A DNA stretch of 64,000 bases from Lysobacter sp. MMG2 (GCF_016735495.2 NZ_JAERQY020000005.1:124001-188000); one strand, 5' to 3'. Counted from the first letter of the stretch, positions 35,587 through 44,291 are shown. The notes: generated from the sequence alone by a model not told the origin. Made by a program: numbers and translations.

Positions 35587-36513
35587 ATGAGCGCAACCTC
35601 GATCAATCCCGTGCCGCCAGGCTGGCGACGACGCAGACGGACGGACGCCGTGAACCGCAGCCAGACTTTCGACACCTACAGCGCCCGCATCGGCAAGGTC
35701 GTGACCTACCTGTCGCAGCGGCTGGACCAACCGCTCACGCTGGCGCAACTGGCCGAAGTGGGCCATTTCTCGCCCTGGCACTTCCACCGCATCTACCGCG
35801 GCCAGATGGGCGAAACGGTGACCGCGACGCTGCGGCGCATGCGCCTGCACCGCGCCGCCAGCGACCTGCTGGACAGCCCGCGCAGCATCGCCCAGATCGC
35901 ACGCCGCGCCGGCTACGGCAGCACTGCCGCGTTCACGCGCGCGTTCGGTGCGACGTACCGCTGCACGCCGGCGGTGTTCCGGCAGCGGCGTGCCTCGCCG
36001 CCGGAGATCGCGCGTGGCGACACTTCCCTCACCGCACAGGACATCGCCATGTACAGCGCGCAGATCGCCACTTTCCCGCCCGTCCGTGTGGCCGCCCTTC
36101 CCCATCGCGGCGACTACAAGCAGATCGGCGCGACCTTCGACCGCTTGATGGAATGGGCGGGCCAACACGGCCTGCTCGGCCCTGCGGCGCGCAGCTTCGG
36201 CGTGTATTACGACGCACCCAATGAAGTGCCCGTGGATGCGTTGCGTTCCGACGCCTGCCTGCTCGTGCCGGCCTCCGCGCCGCTGGCCGACGGCATGCGC
36301 TGGATCGATATCGCCGGCGGCCGCCACGCCGTGGTCGTGCACACCGGCCCCTACGCCGAACTCGAACGAGCTTACGACTGGCTGTTCTGCCACTGGCTCC
36401 CGGGCAGCTATGAGGAAGCGGGCGATGCGCCGGTGTTCGAGGAATACCTCAACGATCCGTCCACGCTGCCGCCCGCGCAATGGCGCACCGCGATCTGCCT
36501 GCCGTTGAAGTGA
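35587..36513 (+). CDS. AraC-type regulator with GyrI-like effector domain
   Basis: A 308-residue regulator of the Rob/SoxS-like kind with the domains in the order DNA-binding then sensing. Residues about 30-135 hold the double helix-turn-helix (F-S-P-W-H-F-H-R-I-Y-R and A-G-Y-G-S-T-A-A-F-T-R-A-F). Residues about 155-305 form a GyrI-like ligand-binding domain (V-R-V-A-A-L-P-H-R-G-D-Y-K-Q-I-G, then F-G-V-Y-Y-D-A-P). An alternative GTG start at 35650 would remove the basic N-terminus. Such proteins bind small amphipathic drugs; the ligand is unknown. Confidence 0.92.
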   Translation: MSATSINPVPPGWRRRRRTDAVNRSQTFDTYSARIGKVVTYLSQRLDQPLTLAQLAEVGHFSPWHFHRIYRGQMGETVTATLRRMRLHRAASDLLDSPRSIAQIARRAGYGSTAAFTRAFGATYRCTPAVFRQRRASPPEIARGDTSLTAQDIAMYSAQIATFPPVRVAALPHRGDYKQIGATFDRLMEWAGQHGLLGPAARSFGVYYDAPNEVPVDALRSDACLLVPASAPLADGMRWIDIAGGRHAVVVHTGPYAELERAYDWLFCHWLPGSYEEAGDAPVFEEYLNDPSTLPPAQWRTAICLPLK

Positions 36514-36517
36514 GCCG

Positions 36518-36994
36518 TCAATCGCCCTTCTGATAGGTGCCGATCAGTTCGGTCTGCGCGAGGACGTGTCCTTCCATCGCGCCGAGCAGGCGCATCTTGT
36601 CGACCTCGCCCAGGTCCGGCAATTCGACATCGAGCGCGTAGAGCTTGAAGAAGTAACGGTGCCGCCCGATCGGCGGGCACGGCCCGCCGTAACCGGCTCG
36701 ATGCCAGTCGTTCTGGCCGGGCCTGGATTCACGCGGCAACTGCTCGGTGGTAACGCCTTCGACCAGTCCATCGGCGGTGCCCGGCAGGTTGTAGAGCACC
36801 CAGTGCACCCACACGCGCTTGGGTGCCGCGGGATCGGGCGCATCGGGATCGTCGACGACGAGCGCGAAACTTCGCGTGCCCGTCGGTGCGCCGGACCATC
36901 GCAGCTCGGGAGAACAGTCCTCACCCTCGCAGGTGAACTTCGACGGGATGCCGCCGCGATGGGTGAACGATGGCGAAGCAAGCTGGAAAGTCAC
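36518..36994 (-). CDS. YbhB/YbcL-type PEBP-family protein
   Basis: A 158-residue phosphatidylethanolamine-binding-protein homologue of the bacterial YbhB/YbcL (Raf kinase inhibitor-like) group: F-T-C-E-G-E-D-C-S-P-E-L-R-W, then the ligand-site D-D-P-D-A-P and W-V-H-W-V-L-Y-N-L-P, G-Y-G-G-P-C-P-P and H-R-Y-F-F-K-L-Y-A-L-D. The GTG at 36994 is preferred to the ATG 45 bases upstream because AAGGAG lies six bases before it and homologues begin right there. Biological role unclear. Confidence 0.93.
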   Translation of the reverse strand: MTFQLASPSFTHRGGIPSKFTCEGEDCSPELRWSGAPTGTRSFALVVDDPDAPDPAAPKRVWVHWVLYNLPGTADGLVEGVTTEQLPRESRPGQNDWHRAGYGGPCPPIGRHRYFFKLYALDVELPDLGEVDKMRLLGAMEGHVLAQTELIGTYQKGD

Positions 36995-37128
36995 GCGCGA
37001 CTCCTTGACTGGGCTGCACGGACGAGGCTCCGCATGCATGCGTTCGCGGACGCGATCACCGCCATGTCCGGAACCCTCGCGACACCGCCCGATTCTAGGC
37101 GCGCATCCGCGCCAGCCATCACGGCCCG

Positions 37129-37740
37129 CTAACGTTTTGTCGTCACCGCGCGCCGCAGGTTGCTTCGTGCCTGCGTGTCGAAGCGTTCGTGGAAGAACGG
37201 CGTGAGGTAGATGCGTTCGCGCGTCAGCAGCGCCTTGAGGAATCGCTTGCGGTTGATCTTGAACAACCAGCCGGGAACGACGGCGCGGTACTCCGCGGCG
37301 ATGCCGCGGTCATAGGCGTCGAACACCGCCGGCGAGGCGCCGAGGATCGCCATGTCGCAATCCAGGAACAGCGACGCCTCCTCGTCCACATTGCCGGGCG
37401 AGAACGTGCCGTGTCGCGCGGTGAGTTCGATCAGCTGGCGGACGCGGGCGATATCGATGCCGCGCCCGGGCATCCAGCGTTCGATGTGCTCGGCGGCCAG
37501 ATCGGCCGATCGCGACTCGTTGTCCTGGCACCCCGCCTCGTAGATGGCGTCGTGGTAGAGCACCGCGAGCGCCGCCTCGATCGGCCGCTGCCAGCCCGGC
37601 CCCTGTGCGACGGCGTGGTAATGCCGCAGCACTTCCTGCACATGCTGGAAGTTGTGGTACGCACGCGGCGGCGTCGCGTACGCGGCTTCCAGCGCGGCGC
37701 GCTGTTCTTCGGGGAGTTCGAAGGGGAGCGGGAGCGTCAT
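37129..37740 (-). CDS. HD-superfamily phosphohydrolase-like protein
   Basis: A 203-residue protein resembling predicted metal-dependent HD phosphohydrolases (COG4339). Metal-ligand candidates are Y-H-N-F-Q-H-V, V-L-Y-H-D-A-I-Y (the H-D pair), and L-D-C-D-M-A-I-L-G, with E-N-x-S-R-S-A-D-L-A between. The C-terminus is basic. ATG 37740 was chosen over one 90 bases upstream, which would add a non-conserved Cys/His-rich stretch. The substrate is unknown. Confidence 0.85.
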   Translation of the reverse strand: MTLPLPFELPEEQRAALEAAYATPPRAYHNFQHVQEVLRHYHAVAQGPGWQRPIEAALAVLYHDAIYEAGCQDNESRSADLAAEHIERWMPGRGIDIARVRQLIELTARHGTFSPGNVDEEASLFLDCDMAILGASPAVFDAYDRGIAAEYRAVVPGWLFKINRKRFLKALLTRERIYLTPFFHERFDTQARSNLRRAVTTKR

Positions 37741-37833
37741 GGGGCGGTGCCGGGGCGGGTTGGCGCATTGTCGCACCCGCAGGTGGAAGCACGCTTGCAC
37801 GGTGACTGCGGTGGCGGGCACGCCCTGCATGGG

Positions 37834-37987
37834 CCGTCATCCCGGCGAAGGCCGGGACCCAGGCCGTCACACCATCCGTTCCATCACGCCATTCCCGCGT
37901 TCGCGGGAATGACGACAAGGTGGTTTACCTGAGAGGGAGTGCCCGTGCGTTGTCGGCCTGATTCCCGGCCTTCGCCGGGAAGACGAC
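37834..37987. repeat. Cluster of three short REP-like hairpins
   Basis: Three related inverted repeats sit in the 291-base gap: CCGTCATCCCGGC-GAAG-GCCGGGA (37834-37857), ATTCCCGCG-TT-CGCGGGAATGACG (37891-37914) and ATTCCCGGC-CTTC-GCCGGGAAGACG (37961-37984). Each has a GC stem flanked by GTCAT or ATGAC. A fourth, CGTCATC...GATGACG, is at 58391-58418. This is the REP-like family common in Xanthomonadales. Confidence 0.75.
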
Positions 37988-38031
37988 AGTCCTTGCGATC
38001 ACCGCAACGCGCTAGGCGCCGAAAACACCCC

Positions 38032-38376
38032 TCACGCCTTCCGCAGAAAGATCGTCTTCAACACCAGTCCCTTGATCTTGTCCGAGTTGCCCTCGATGTG
38101 CTCTGCATCGTCCTCGACCAGGCGGATGTTGCGGATCACCGTGCCCTGCTTGAGCGGGATCGAGGAACCCTTGACCTTCAGGTCCTTGATGACGACGACC
38201 GTGTCGCCGTTGGCGAGCACGTTGCCGTTGCTGTCGCGCACGACTACCGCCGAGGCGTCGCCGCCCTCACCCGCTTCCGCGGGCCATTCGTAACCGCAAT
38301 CGGCACAGACGAAGTTCGCCCCGTCGACGTAGGTGTTGGTGAGCGTGCATTGCGGACAGGCGGGCGACGTGGGCAT
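38032..38376 (-). CDS. yjdM: Zinc-ribbon protein YjdM (PhnA)
   Basis: A 114-residue protein with an N-terminal zinc ribbon, C-P-Q-C and C-A-D-C-G-Y-E-W, and the C-terminal PhnA domain (D-S-N-G-N-V-L-A-N-G-D-T-V-V-V-I-K-D-L-K-V-K-G-S). Despite the old name it is not needed for phosphonate use in E. coli, and its role is unknown. It is the last gene of the leftward run that contains the sulfatase operon, 66 bases after the DUF1622 gene, so membership of the operon is uncertain. Confidence 0.95.
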   Translation of the reverse strand: MPTSPACPQCTLTNTYVDGANFVCADCGYEWPAEAGEGGDASAVVVRDSNGNVLANGDTVVVIKDLKVKGSSIPLKQGTVIRNIRLVEDDAEHIEGNSDKIKGLVLKTIFLRKA

Positions 38377-38442
38377 GGGATGGCTCCTGCTGGGGCGCGC
38401 AATTCTACGCGACCGTGAAGGCCTTCCGTGGCGCGGCGCGCG

Positions 38443-38799
38443 TCAAGGCGCAGTCTTCTCGCGTTCCAGCTCGCGGATCTCGGCCACGTCGCGTTCGAGG
38501 AAATAGTTGAGGAAGGTGCGGATCACCGCCACCGCCGCCAACCGGCCGATGCCGTCCCAATCGGGGGTGATCGAGGATTCGATGATGTCCGCCGCAAGCT
38601 GGAACGTCAGCCCCGCCACCAGCCAGTGCGAGTAGCGCATCCACAGGCGACGACGCTCGTGCTTGTCGATGGCGCGGCTGGCCAGCAACGCGATGCCGTC
38701 CTTCAGTGCGATCAGCGTACCGACCACGATGGTGCCCAGCGCGATGAAGTCGATCGCGATGATCACCGGTTCCGATACCGCCACCAGCCACTGTTCCAT
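38443..38799 (-). CDS. DUF1622 family membrane protein
   Basis: A 118-residue protein with two to three membrane segments and the DUF1622 layout: E-P-V-I-I-A-I-D-F-I-A-L-G-T-I-V-V-G-T at the N-terminus, R-L-W-M-R-Y-S-H-W-L-V-A-G-L-T-F-Q-L-A-A-D-I-I-E in the middle, and A-V-I-R-T-F-L-N-Y-F-L-E-R-D toward the end. Function unknown. It follows the formylglycine-generating enzyme gene by 45 bases and is probably co-transcribed. Confidence 0.9.
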   Translation of the reverse strand: MEQWLVAVSEPVIIAIDFIALGTIVVGTLIALKDGIALLASRAIDKHERRRLWMRYSHWLVAGLTFQLAADIIESSITPDWDGIGRLAAVAVIRTFLNYFLERDVAEIRELEREKTAP

Positions 38800-38844
38800 G
38801 ACACCCTCCCGGACTGCGCCGTGAGATCGCGCGGATCGTGTGCT

Positions 38845-39771
38845 TCAGCCGCGCACCACCAGGCGGAAGCCGACATGGCAGGTCGACGTGTCCACCGGCT
38901 GCGCCATGCGCGCGGCCGGACGGTAGCGCCGGCAATAGTTCGGCGCGCACAGGTGCGAACCGCCCTTCATCACGCGACGCGGGATGCGTGCCGCATCGTT
39001 CGGGGCCATGCTCGCCTCGCGTTCGCCGCCGCGTGGGTTCTGCAGCGTGCAGCAGGCGTGCTGCTGCAAGCGGCCGTGATCCTGGTACCAGTCGGCGGTC
39101 CATTCCCAGACGTTGCCGATCATGTCGTACAGGCCGTAGCCGTTCGCATCGAAAGAGCCCACCGGCGCGGTCCAGGCGAAACCGTCTTCGGGCCTCATCT
39201 CCCACGGGAACTCGCCCTGCCAGGTGTTCGCCATGTGGCGCCCGCCCGGCACGAGTTCACTGCCCCAGGCGAATTCGGTGTCGTCCGCGCCGCCCTTCGC
39301 CGCGAACTCCCATTCGGCCTCGGTGGGCAGTTCCTTGCCGATCCACTGCGCGTAGGCCAGCACGTCCGCGTAGGCGACGTGCACGACGGGGTGGTCGTCC
39401 AGCCCGTCCAGGCTGCTGTCGGGCCCGCGCGGATGGCGCCAGTCGGCACCGGCGACGTACTGCCACCAGTGGAAATGATTGCGCAGGTCCACGCGACCCG
39501 GCGGCGGCACGAACACCACCGAGGCCGGCGCCAGCATCGCCGGATCCGCATTGGGGTAATCGGCCGGATCGGCCGGCTTCTCCGCTTGCGTGACATGGCC
39601 CGTGGCCGCGACGAAGCGCGCGAAATCGCGATTGGTCACCGCGTGACGGTCGATCCGGAAGTCGTCCACGCGCACCTTGTGTGCCGGGCGCTCTTCCGGA
39701 TAGTGATGGTCGGAGCCCATCGTGAAGGCGCCCCCTTCGATGCGGACCATGTTGTCGAACGAGACGCTCAA
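38845..39771 (-). CDS. Formylglycine-generating enzyme (SUMF1/FGE family)
   Basis: A 308-residue FGE-type protein, which converts the active-site cysteine of sulfatases to formylglycine. Family features are G-G-A-F-T-M-G-S near the start, W-R-H-P-R-G-P, H-P-V-V-H-V-A-Y-A-D-V, L-P-T-E-A-E-W-E-F-A-A, G-N-V-W-E-W-T-A-D-W and the copper-binding/catalytic cysteines in G-G-S-H-L-C-A-P-N-Y-C-R-R-Y-R. Both cysteines are present, so it should be active. The substrate is almost certainly the sulfatase two genes upstream. Confidence 0.95.
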   Translation of the reverse strand: MSVSFDNMVRIEGGAFTMGSDHHYPEERPAHKVRVDDFRIDRHAVTNRDFARFVAATGHVTQAEKPADPADYPNADPAMLAPASVVFVPPPGRVDLRNHFHWWQYVAGADWRHPRGPDSSLDGLDDHPVVHVAYADVLAYAQWIGKELPTEAEWEFAAKGGADDTEFAWGSELVPGGRHMANTWQGEFPWEMRPEDGFAWTAPVGSFDANGYGLYDMIGNVWEWTADWYQDHGRLQQHACCTLQNPRGGEREASMAPNDAARIPRRVMKGGSHLCAPNYCRRYRPAARMAQPVDTSTCHVGFRLVVRG

Positions 39772-39800
39772 TCCCGACCTCCGTCTGCGTGGCCGACGGC

Positions 39801-40715
39801 TCAGTCGGCGAACACGCGGTTCCAGTCCCTCGCCATGCTCACCACGCCGATGCCGAGTTCGGCCGCGCGGTCGAGCCCTTCCCGCAGCGCACTGAGCTTG
39901 AAGTCGCGGTCGTACGCGAATTCACGCGCGGCATCGTCGTGATGCAGATACCACGCCATGCGCGGCCCATCCCCGGCAAGCGTATACCGGATCATCGCCA
40001 GGTCGCCATCGGAATTTCCGAACGCAAACACCGGCCGACGCCCGATGTGCAGGGCGATATTGACCACCTTTTCCTCGCGATCGTCGAAGCTTCCCAACTC
40101 CGGAAGCTTCCGCAACGCCATGCCGCCCTCGCCGTCCTCCAGCTTCATCTTCGTGCTGGAACCGACGACCTGCTCCGGCGGAATGCCGTACAGCTGTTCG
40201 GCCACGACGCGGACGAACTCGACGCCGCCCCCGGTCACGATGTAGGTCTTGAAGCCGTTGGCGCGCAGGTGGTCGAGCAGCTCGCGCTGCGGCAGGTACG
40301 TGTTGCGGATGAACTGGCGCCTCAGCTTCGGGTGCTCGGCCTGCCGCAGCCAGCGCCAGGCATTGGCGTGGAATTCCTCCACCGTCATGCCGGCGTGCGT
40401 GGCGAACGCCGGCTCGAACACGTCCTTCTTCGGCAGCGACGTCAGCGTCTTCAGATCGCCGTCGATCATCGCCTTGAAGGCCGGCTTGTCCAGCAACGCC
40501 GGATCCTGCTGCGTCAGCCGCCGCACCTCGGCGAGTGCGAAGAACACCTGCACCTGCAACGGGTACTCGCACCACAGTGTGCCGTCGTTGTCGAACACGG
40601 CGATGCGCTCGGCGGGCGGAATGAAATCCGGCCCGCCGTCGCGGGTGGTGCGCGCGACGAAGTCGAGGATCGCCGACTTCGCCGCGCCGTCGTTCCATGA
40701 AGGCAGTGGCTCCAT
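39801..40715 (-). CDS. HAD-superfamily hydrolase
   Basis: A 304-residue haloacid-dehalogenase-like phosphatase. Motif I is A-V-F-D-N-D-G-T-L-W with nucleophile Asp42 and Asp44; motif II is the Thr in Y-I-V-T-G-G-G; motif IV is F-G-N-S-D-G-D-L-A-M. The Ile/Gly-rich cap between motifs I and II and overall layout resemble phosphoserine phosphatase-like enzymes. No signal peptide. It lies between the sulfatase (18-base gap) and the FGE gene (29-base gap), and may remove phosphate from the same type of substrate. Confidence 0.92.
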   Translation of the reverse strand: MEPLPSWNDGAAKSAILDFVARTTRDGGPDFIPPAERIAVFDNDGTLWCEYPLQVQVFFALAEVRRLTQQDPALLDKPAFKAMIDGDLKTLTSLPKKDVFEPAFATHAGMTVEEFHANAWRWLRQAEHPKLRRQFIRNTYLPQRELLDHLRANGFKTYIVTGGGVEFVRVVAEQLYGIPPEQVVGSSTKMKLEDGEGGMALRKLPELGSFDDREEKVVNIALHIGRRPVFAFGNSDGDLAMIRYTLAGDGPRMAWYLHHDDAAREFAYDRDFKLSALREGLDRAAELGIGVVSMARDWNRVFAD

Positions 40716-40733
40716 TGCTTCCGGCTCCGTCGC

Positions 40734-42380
40734 TCAGCTGGACTTGCTGGAGATCTCGCCCATCTTCTGTTTCGCCTGGTCGAGGTTGAAACTGCCCGCC
40801 TCCTGCGCGGGCGGGAACTCCTCGAACGTTTCCATGAACTTGGTGGCGGCCGCCATCGCGCCGTAGATCCAGAAGGCGTTGTGGATCATCCAGTCCCAGT
40901 ACACGTTCGACGTCACGTCCGCGCGCTCGTACGGATCCATGCGAAGGTTGAATATCTTCGGCATCCGCAATGCGGTGAACGGCTCGGCCCACACCTGCAT
41001 GGTGCCCCTGCAGCGCTGTTCCATGAACACGATCTTCCAGTTTTGCCAGCGTATGCCGAGGATGTCGCCGTCGTCGCTGAAGTAGAAGAACCACTTGCGC
41101 GGCGACTCGTCGACCTCGCCGGTCAGGTACGGCAGCAGGTTGTAGCCGTCGACGTGGTTCTTGTACTTGCGTCCGTTGACGGTCGCGCCCTTCTTCAGCC
41201 GATCGACGCAGGTCGTGTCGCCCGCCGCCGCCAGCAGGGTCGGCAACCAGTCGTGGTGCTGGATGATCTCGTTGCTCACGACACCCGCAGGAATACGCCC
41301 CGGCCAGCGAATCAGCTCGGGAATGCGGAAGGCGCCTTCCCAGTTGGTGTTCTTCTCGCTGCGGAACGGCGTCATGCCCGCGTCCGGCCAGCTGTTCATG
41401 TGCGGGCCGTTGTCGGTGGAATAGATGACGATGGTGTCTTCCGCCAGGCCCAGTTCGTCGAGAAGATCCAGCATCTGGCCCACGTTCTTGTCGTGGTCGA
41501 TCATCGTGTCGTGGTATGGCGACTGGTGTTGACCGGCCTGCCCGAGGCTCTCGGGCTTGGTGTGGGTGATGAAGTGCATGTGCGTGGTGTTGAGCCACAC
41601 GAAGAACGGCTTGTCGGCCTTGTTCTGCCGGCGGATGAAGTCCGTCGCGGCTTCGACGAACTCGTCGTCGCAGGTCTCCATGCGCTTGCGATTCAGCGGG
41701 CCGGTGTCCTTGATCTTCTGCTTGCCCACCCTTCCCCAGCGCGGATGCGTGGTCGCATCGTCCTTGTCGGTGGCCCAGCTGTGGATCACGCCGCGCGGGC
41801 CGAACTGCTCGCGATAACGGGGATCCTTCGGATAGCCGTCCATCTCCGGCTCTTCTTCGGCGTTGAGGTGGTAAAGATTGCCGAAGAACTCGTCGAACCC
41901 GTGCAGCGTGGGCAGGAACTTGTTGAGATCGCCCAGGTGGTTCTTGCCGAACTGGCCCGTCGCGTAACCACGATCCTTCAGAAGCGACGCGATCGTGACC
42001 ACCGACTCCACCATGCCCTGCGGCGCACCGGGGATGCCCACCTTCGATAGACCCGTGCGATGCACGCTTTGGCCGGTAATGAACGACGAGCGACCAGCGG
42101 TACAGCTCTGCTCACCGTACGAGTCGGTGAAGCGCATGCCCTCGTTGGCGATGCGATCGATGTTGGGCGTGTGGTAGCCCATCAACCCGTGCGTGTAGCA
42201 GCTCAGGTTGGCGATGCCGATGTCGTCGCCCCAGATCACCAGGATGTTCGGGGGCCGCTTTCCAGCGCCCGGTTTCGCGCCCTTGGCACCTGCGTTCGCC
42301 GGTTGCTTGTCGGTTCTCTCCGACGGCGGGGCGGACTTGGCCACTTTCGCGGGCCGGGCCACCTTCTTCGCCTTTGCCAT
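40734..42380 (-). CDS. Arylsulfatase with histone-like N-terminal tail
   Basis: A 548-residue type I sulfatase. The modification motif is C-T-A-G-R (Cys93-Arg97), followed by the family's S-S-F-I-T-G-Q; metal ligands lie in W-G-D-D-I-G and Y-S-T-D-N-G-P-H. The Ala replaces the usual Pro of C-x-P-x-R, which FGE still accepts. It has no signal peptide; the first 45 residues are a Lys/Ala/Pro-rich tail (A-K-A-K-K-V-A-R-P-A-K) like histone H1-type proteins. The genes for FGE and a HAD hydrolase follow. It hydrolyses sulfate esters, but the substrate is unknown; the cytoplasmic location is inferred. Confidence 0.93.
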   Translation of the reverse strand: MAKAKKVARPAKVAKSAPPSERTDKQPANAGAKGAKPGAGKRPPNILVIWGDDIGIANLSCYTHGLMGYHTPNIDRIANEGMRFTDSYGEQSCTAGRSSFITGQSVHRTGLSKVGIPGAPQGMVESVVTIASLLKDRGYATGQFGKNHLGDLNKFLPTLHGFDEFFGNLYHLNAEEEPEMDGYPKDPRYREQFGPRGVIHSWATDKDDATTHPRWGRVGKQKIKDTGPLNRKRMETCDDEFVEAATDFIRRQNKADKPFFVWLNTTHMHFITHTKPESLGQAGQHQSPYHDTMIDHDKNVGQMLDLLDELGLAEDTIVIYSTDNGPHMNSWPDAGMTPFRSEKNTNWEGAFRIPELIRWPGRIPAGVVSNEIIQHHDWLPTLLAAAGDTTCVDRLKKGATVNGRKYKNHVDGYNLLPYLTGEVDESPRKWFFYFSDDGDILGIRWQNWKIVFMEQRCRGTMQVWAEPFTALRMPKIFNLRMDPYERADVTSNVYWDWMIHNAFWIYGAMAAATKFMETFEEFPPAQEAGSFNLDQAKQKMGEISSKSS

Positions 42381-42415
42381 GACGCGTCTCCTTGCCTTGC
42401 TGGGGGGGATTGGAG

Positions 42416-43054
42416 TCAACCGGCCGCCACGTCGAACACCATGCTCACGATCGCGAAGAGCCCGATCATCAGCAGTGCGATGGCCGTCAACAACGTGTAG
42501 GAAATCGGATAGGCGCTCTCGCCGTGCACCAGCCCCTCGTGGACCAGGGCGTTGCGCTGCGCGCGAAGGCCGCGCATGAAATTGACGTGGTACGCGATGC
42601 CCACGATGAGCAGCACCACGCCCAGCGCGACCAGCGCCAAGCCGAAGTTGCTGGGCGCGGCGGTGCTGATCTTCAGCAGCCCGGCATCGCGCGCCTTGGT
42701 GAACACCTGGAAGATCGTGAAACCGAAGCCGATCAGCGACAGCGCGGTGCGGATCACCGACATCAGCGTGCGCTCCGCACTCATGCGCGTGCGCTGGAAC
42801 GACATGCCGGTGCGCCGCATCGACATTTCGGTGCGGCCGCTGGACAGGTCGGTACGGTATTCCGACAGCGAGGTGCGGTGCTCCGACAGCGCCGTGCGAT
42901 GCGTCGACAGCTTGGTGCGATGCTGCGAGTACTCCACCGAGGCGAGGTCCGGGGTGGAGATGTCGACGCTCGGGATCGGCGGCGGCGGCGTTTCCGGCAG
43001 ACGCGCCGGTCGCACCAGCGGATGATCCTCGGGCGTTCCGGGCGTCTGGCTCAT
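42416..43054 (-). CDS. DUF202 membrane protein with nine heptad R-T repeats
   Basis: A 212-residue protein with a DUF202 (YidH-like) C-terminal half: three membrane segments at about 104-121, 130-152 and 182-205. Before the first segment, residues 45-105 are a tandem seven-residue repeat of the form R-T-x-[L/M]-S-x-x, with R-T pairs at 46, 53, 60, 67, 74, 81, 88, 95 and 102, exactly seven apart. DUF202 proteins normally have two or three such R-T units. It is 35 bases before the sulfatase gene. ATG 43054 was taken because the upstream residues look unrelated. Confidence 0.88.
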   Translation of the reverse strand: MSQTPGTPEDHPLVRPARLPETPPPPIPSVDISTPDLASVEYSQHRTKLSTHRTALSEHRTSLSEYRTDLSSGRTEMSMRRTGMSFQRTRMSAERTLMSVIRTALSLIGFGFTIFQVFTKARDAGLLKISTAAPSNFGLALVALGVVLLIVGIAYHVNFMRGLRAQRNALVHEGLVHGESAYPISYTLLTAIALLMIGLFAIVSMVFDVAAG

Positions 43055-43062
43055 GCGCGACC

Positions 43063-43473
43063 TCATGCGGTCCGGTGCGAACGCGCCCGCCACCAGCGCA
43101 CGAGCCGGTTGATCGGTCCGCGCAGCAGCAGGTAGGGAACAAAGCACAGCACGATGATGACGTTCACCGCCTCCAGCACGTGGAAGCTGCCCAGGACGCG
43201 GTACTGGTAGATCACTTCCATCACCAGTCCGAGCAGAAGGATGCGGCCGGTGGCCTTGACGCCCTCGTGCAGCGATTCGCTTCGCGCGGAGGGATCGTTG
43301 AGGATCTTCCAGAAGTACGGACGCCGCCCGGTTTTCGCATCCTTGACGCCATCACGGAACGCCATCAGCAGGGCCATGGCCGGCTGAAGGAAGAATCGGA
43401 ACGACAGGGGCCCCGTGGTGCGACCGATCAGATCGTTGTAGAAGCGCATCACGTCGTGCATGAAAGCTTCCAA
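43063..43473 (-). CDS. Small membrane protein, first gene of the sulfatase operon
   Basis: A 136-residue protein with about two membrane segments (around 82-101 and 106-124), a basic N-terminal half (F-R-D-G-V-K-D-A-K-T-G-R-R-P-Y-F) and a basic C-terminus. The TTG at 43473 is the best start: AGGAGGAG lies five bases before it, whereas the next ATG (43461) is 17 bases away and the ATG of the longer frame has no binding site. I recognise no family. It lies eight bases before the DUF202 gene and so heads the operon that includes the sulfatase. Confidence 0.75.
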   Translation of the reverse strand: MEAFMHDVMRFYNDLIGRTTGPLSFRFFLQPAMALLMAFRDGVKDAKTGRRPYFWKILNDPSARSESLHEGVKATGRILLLGLVMEVIYQYRVLGSFHVLEAVNVIIVLCFVPYLLLRGPINRLVRWWRARSHRTA

Positions 43474-43734
43474 ACCTGCTCCTCCTGCATGACGCCATCG
43501 GAACTCACCGCGCGATCTCCGGCGCGACGGCGCGGCCCCGGCGCATCGCGGCCGGGCGGAAGGTTTTGCGTGCGCCCGTCGGACTGGCAAACCTCCCCGG
43601 AAGGGCGTGCCGATGATCGTGTTCGCGCGGTGAAAGGGTCGTGACGGAACGGTCAACGATGGCGCGTCGTGACGCTGCCGCGCGCGCCCTCCCCTGTCAT
43701 CCGGGAAGGACGTGCGCAGCTCGCTGTCGATGCG

Positions 43735-44187
43735 CTACTTCACCACCAGCAGCTTTCCGCGCATCTGCGTGGCGTGGCCGGGGAACGTGCAGTAGAACGC
43801 ATAGTCGCCACCGGGCGAGAGACGCGAACCGGCGAAGGAGGTCTTCGCCTGCTGGCCGCCGCCGATCATCGCGGTAGCGGCGATCACGCGCGTATCGCCC
43901 GTCATTACATAGCCCGACGCCGCGCCCGCCTTGAGGCCGTCGCGCGCGATCGCGTCATACAGCACGGTCTGCGAGACGACGACGTTATGCCCCATCGCCG
44001 TCACGGGCAGCTTGCCCGCATGGGTCAGTTCGAAGGTGATGGTCGGGCACGAGGCCGACACCGTGGCCGTCTTGATGTCGTATCGCATCGCGTCGTCGGA
44101 GGTGATCTTCACCACACACGCATTGGCGAAGGCATGCGAGGACATTCCGGCCATCAGCAGGCCGGACAGCAGCAGAGCGGATTTCAT
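43735..44187 (-). CDS. azu: Azurin (periplasmic blue copper protein)
   Basis: A 150-residue cupredoxin with a signal peptide (S-H-A-F-A-N-A-C). The copper ligands are all visible: Gly-His in M-G-H-N-V-V, Cys in F-Y-C-T-F-P-G-H with the His of that segment, and the axial Met in A-T-Q-M-R. The disulfide pair C-V-V-K and A-S-C-P-T is present. Azurin carries electrons in the periplasm, for example to cytochrome oxidases or nitrite reductase. It stands alone; the 56-base stretch downstream of its stop separates it from unrelated genes. Confidence 0.96.
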   Translation of the reverse strand: MKSALLLSGLLMAGMSSHAFANACVVKITSDDAMRYDIKTATVSASCPTITFELTHAGKLPVTAMGHNVVVSQTVLYDAIARDGLKAGAASGYVMTGDTRVIAATAMIGGGQQAKTSFAGSRLSPGGDYAFYCTFPGHATQMRGKLLVVK

Positions 44188-44291
44188 TGGGATCCCCTGA
44201 TCGATGATGGCGCGCAGCACCCCTGCGCGCGGCCGCATGGGCGGCTGCGGGGAAGTCTAGGAAGGCGCCGCGCATGCGCCTTTGATCACGA

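Noticed and set aside
37834-37987. A small CRISPR-like array
   Set aside because: The three repeats are hairpins with differing stems and spacers of unequal length; no cas genes nearby, so REP-like elements fit better.
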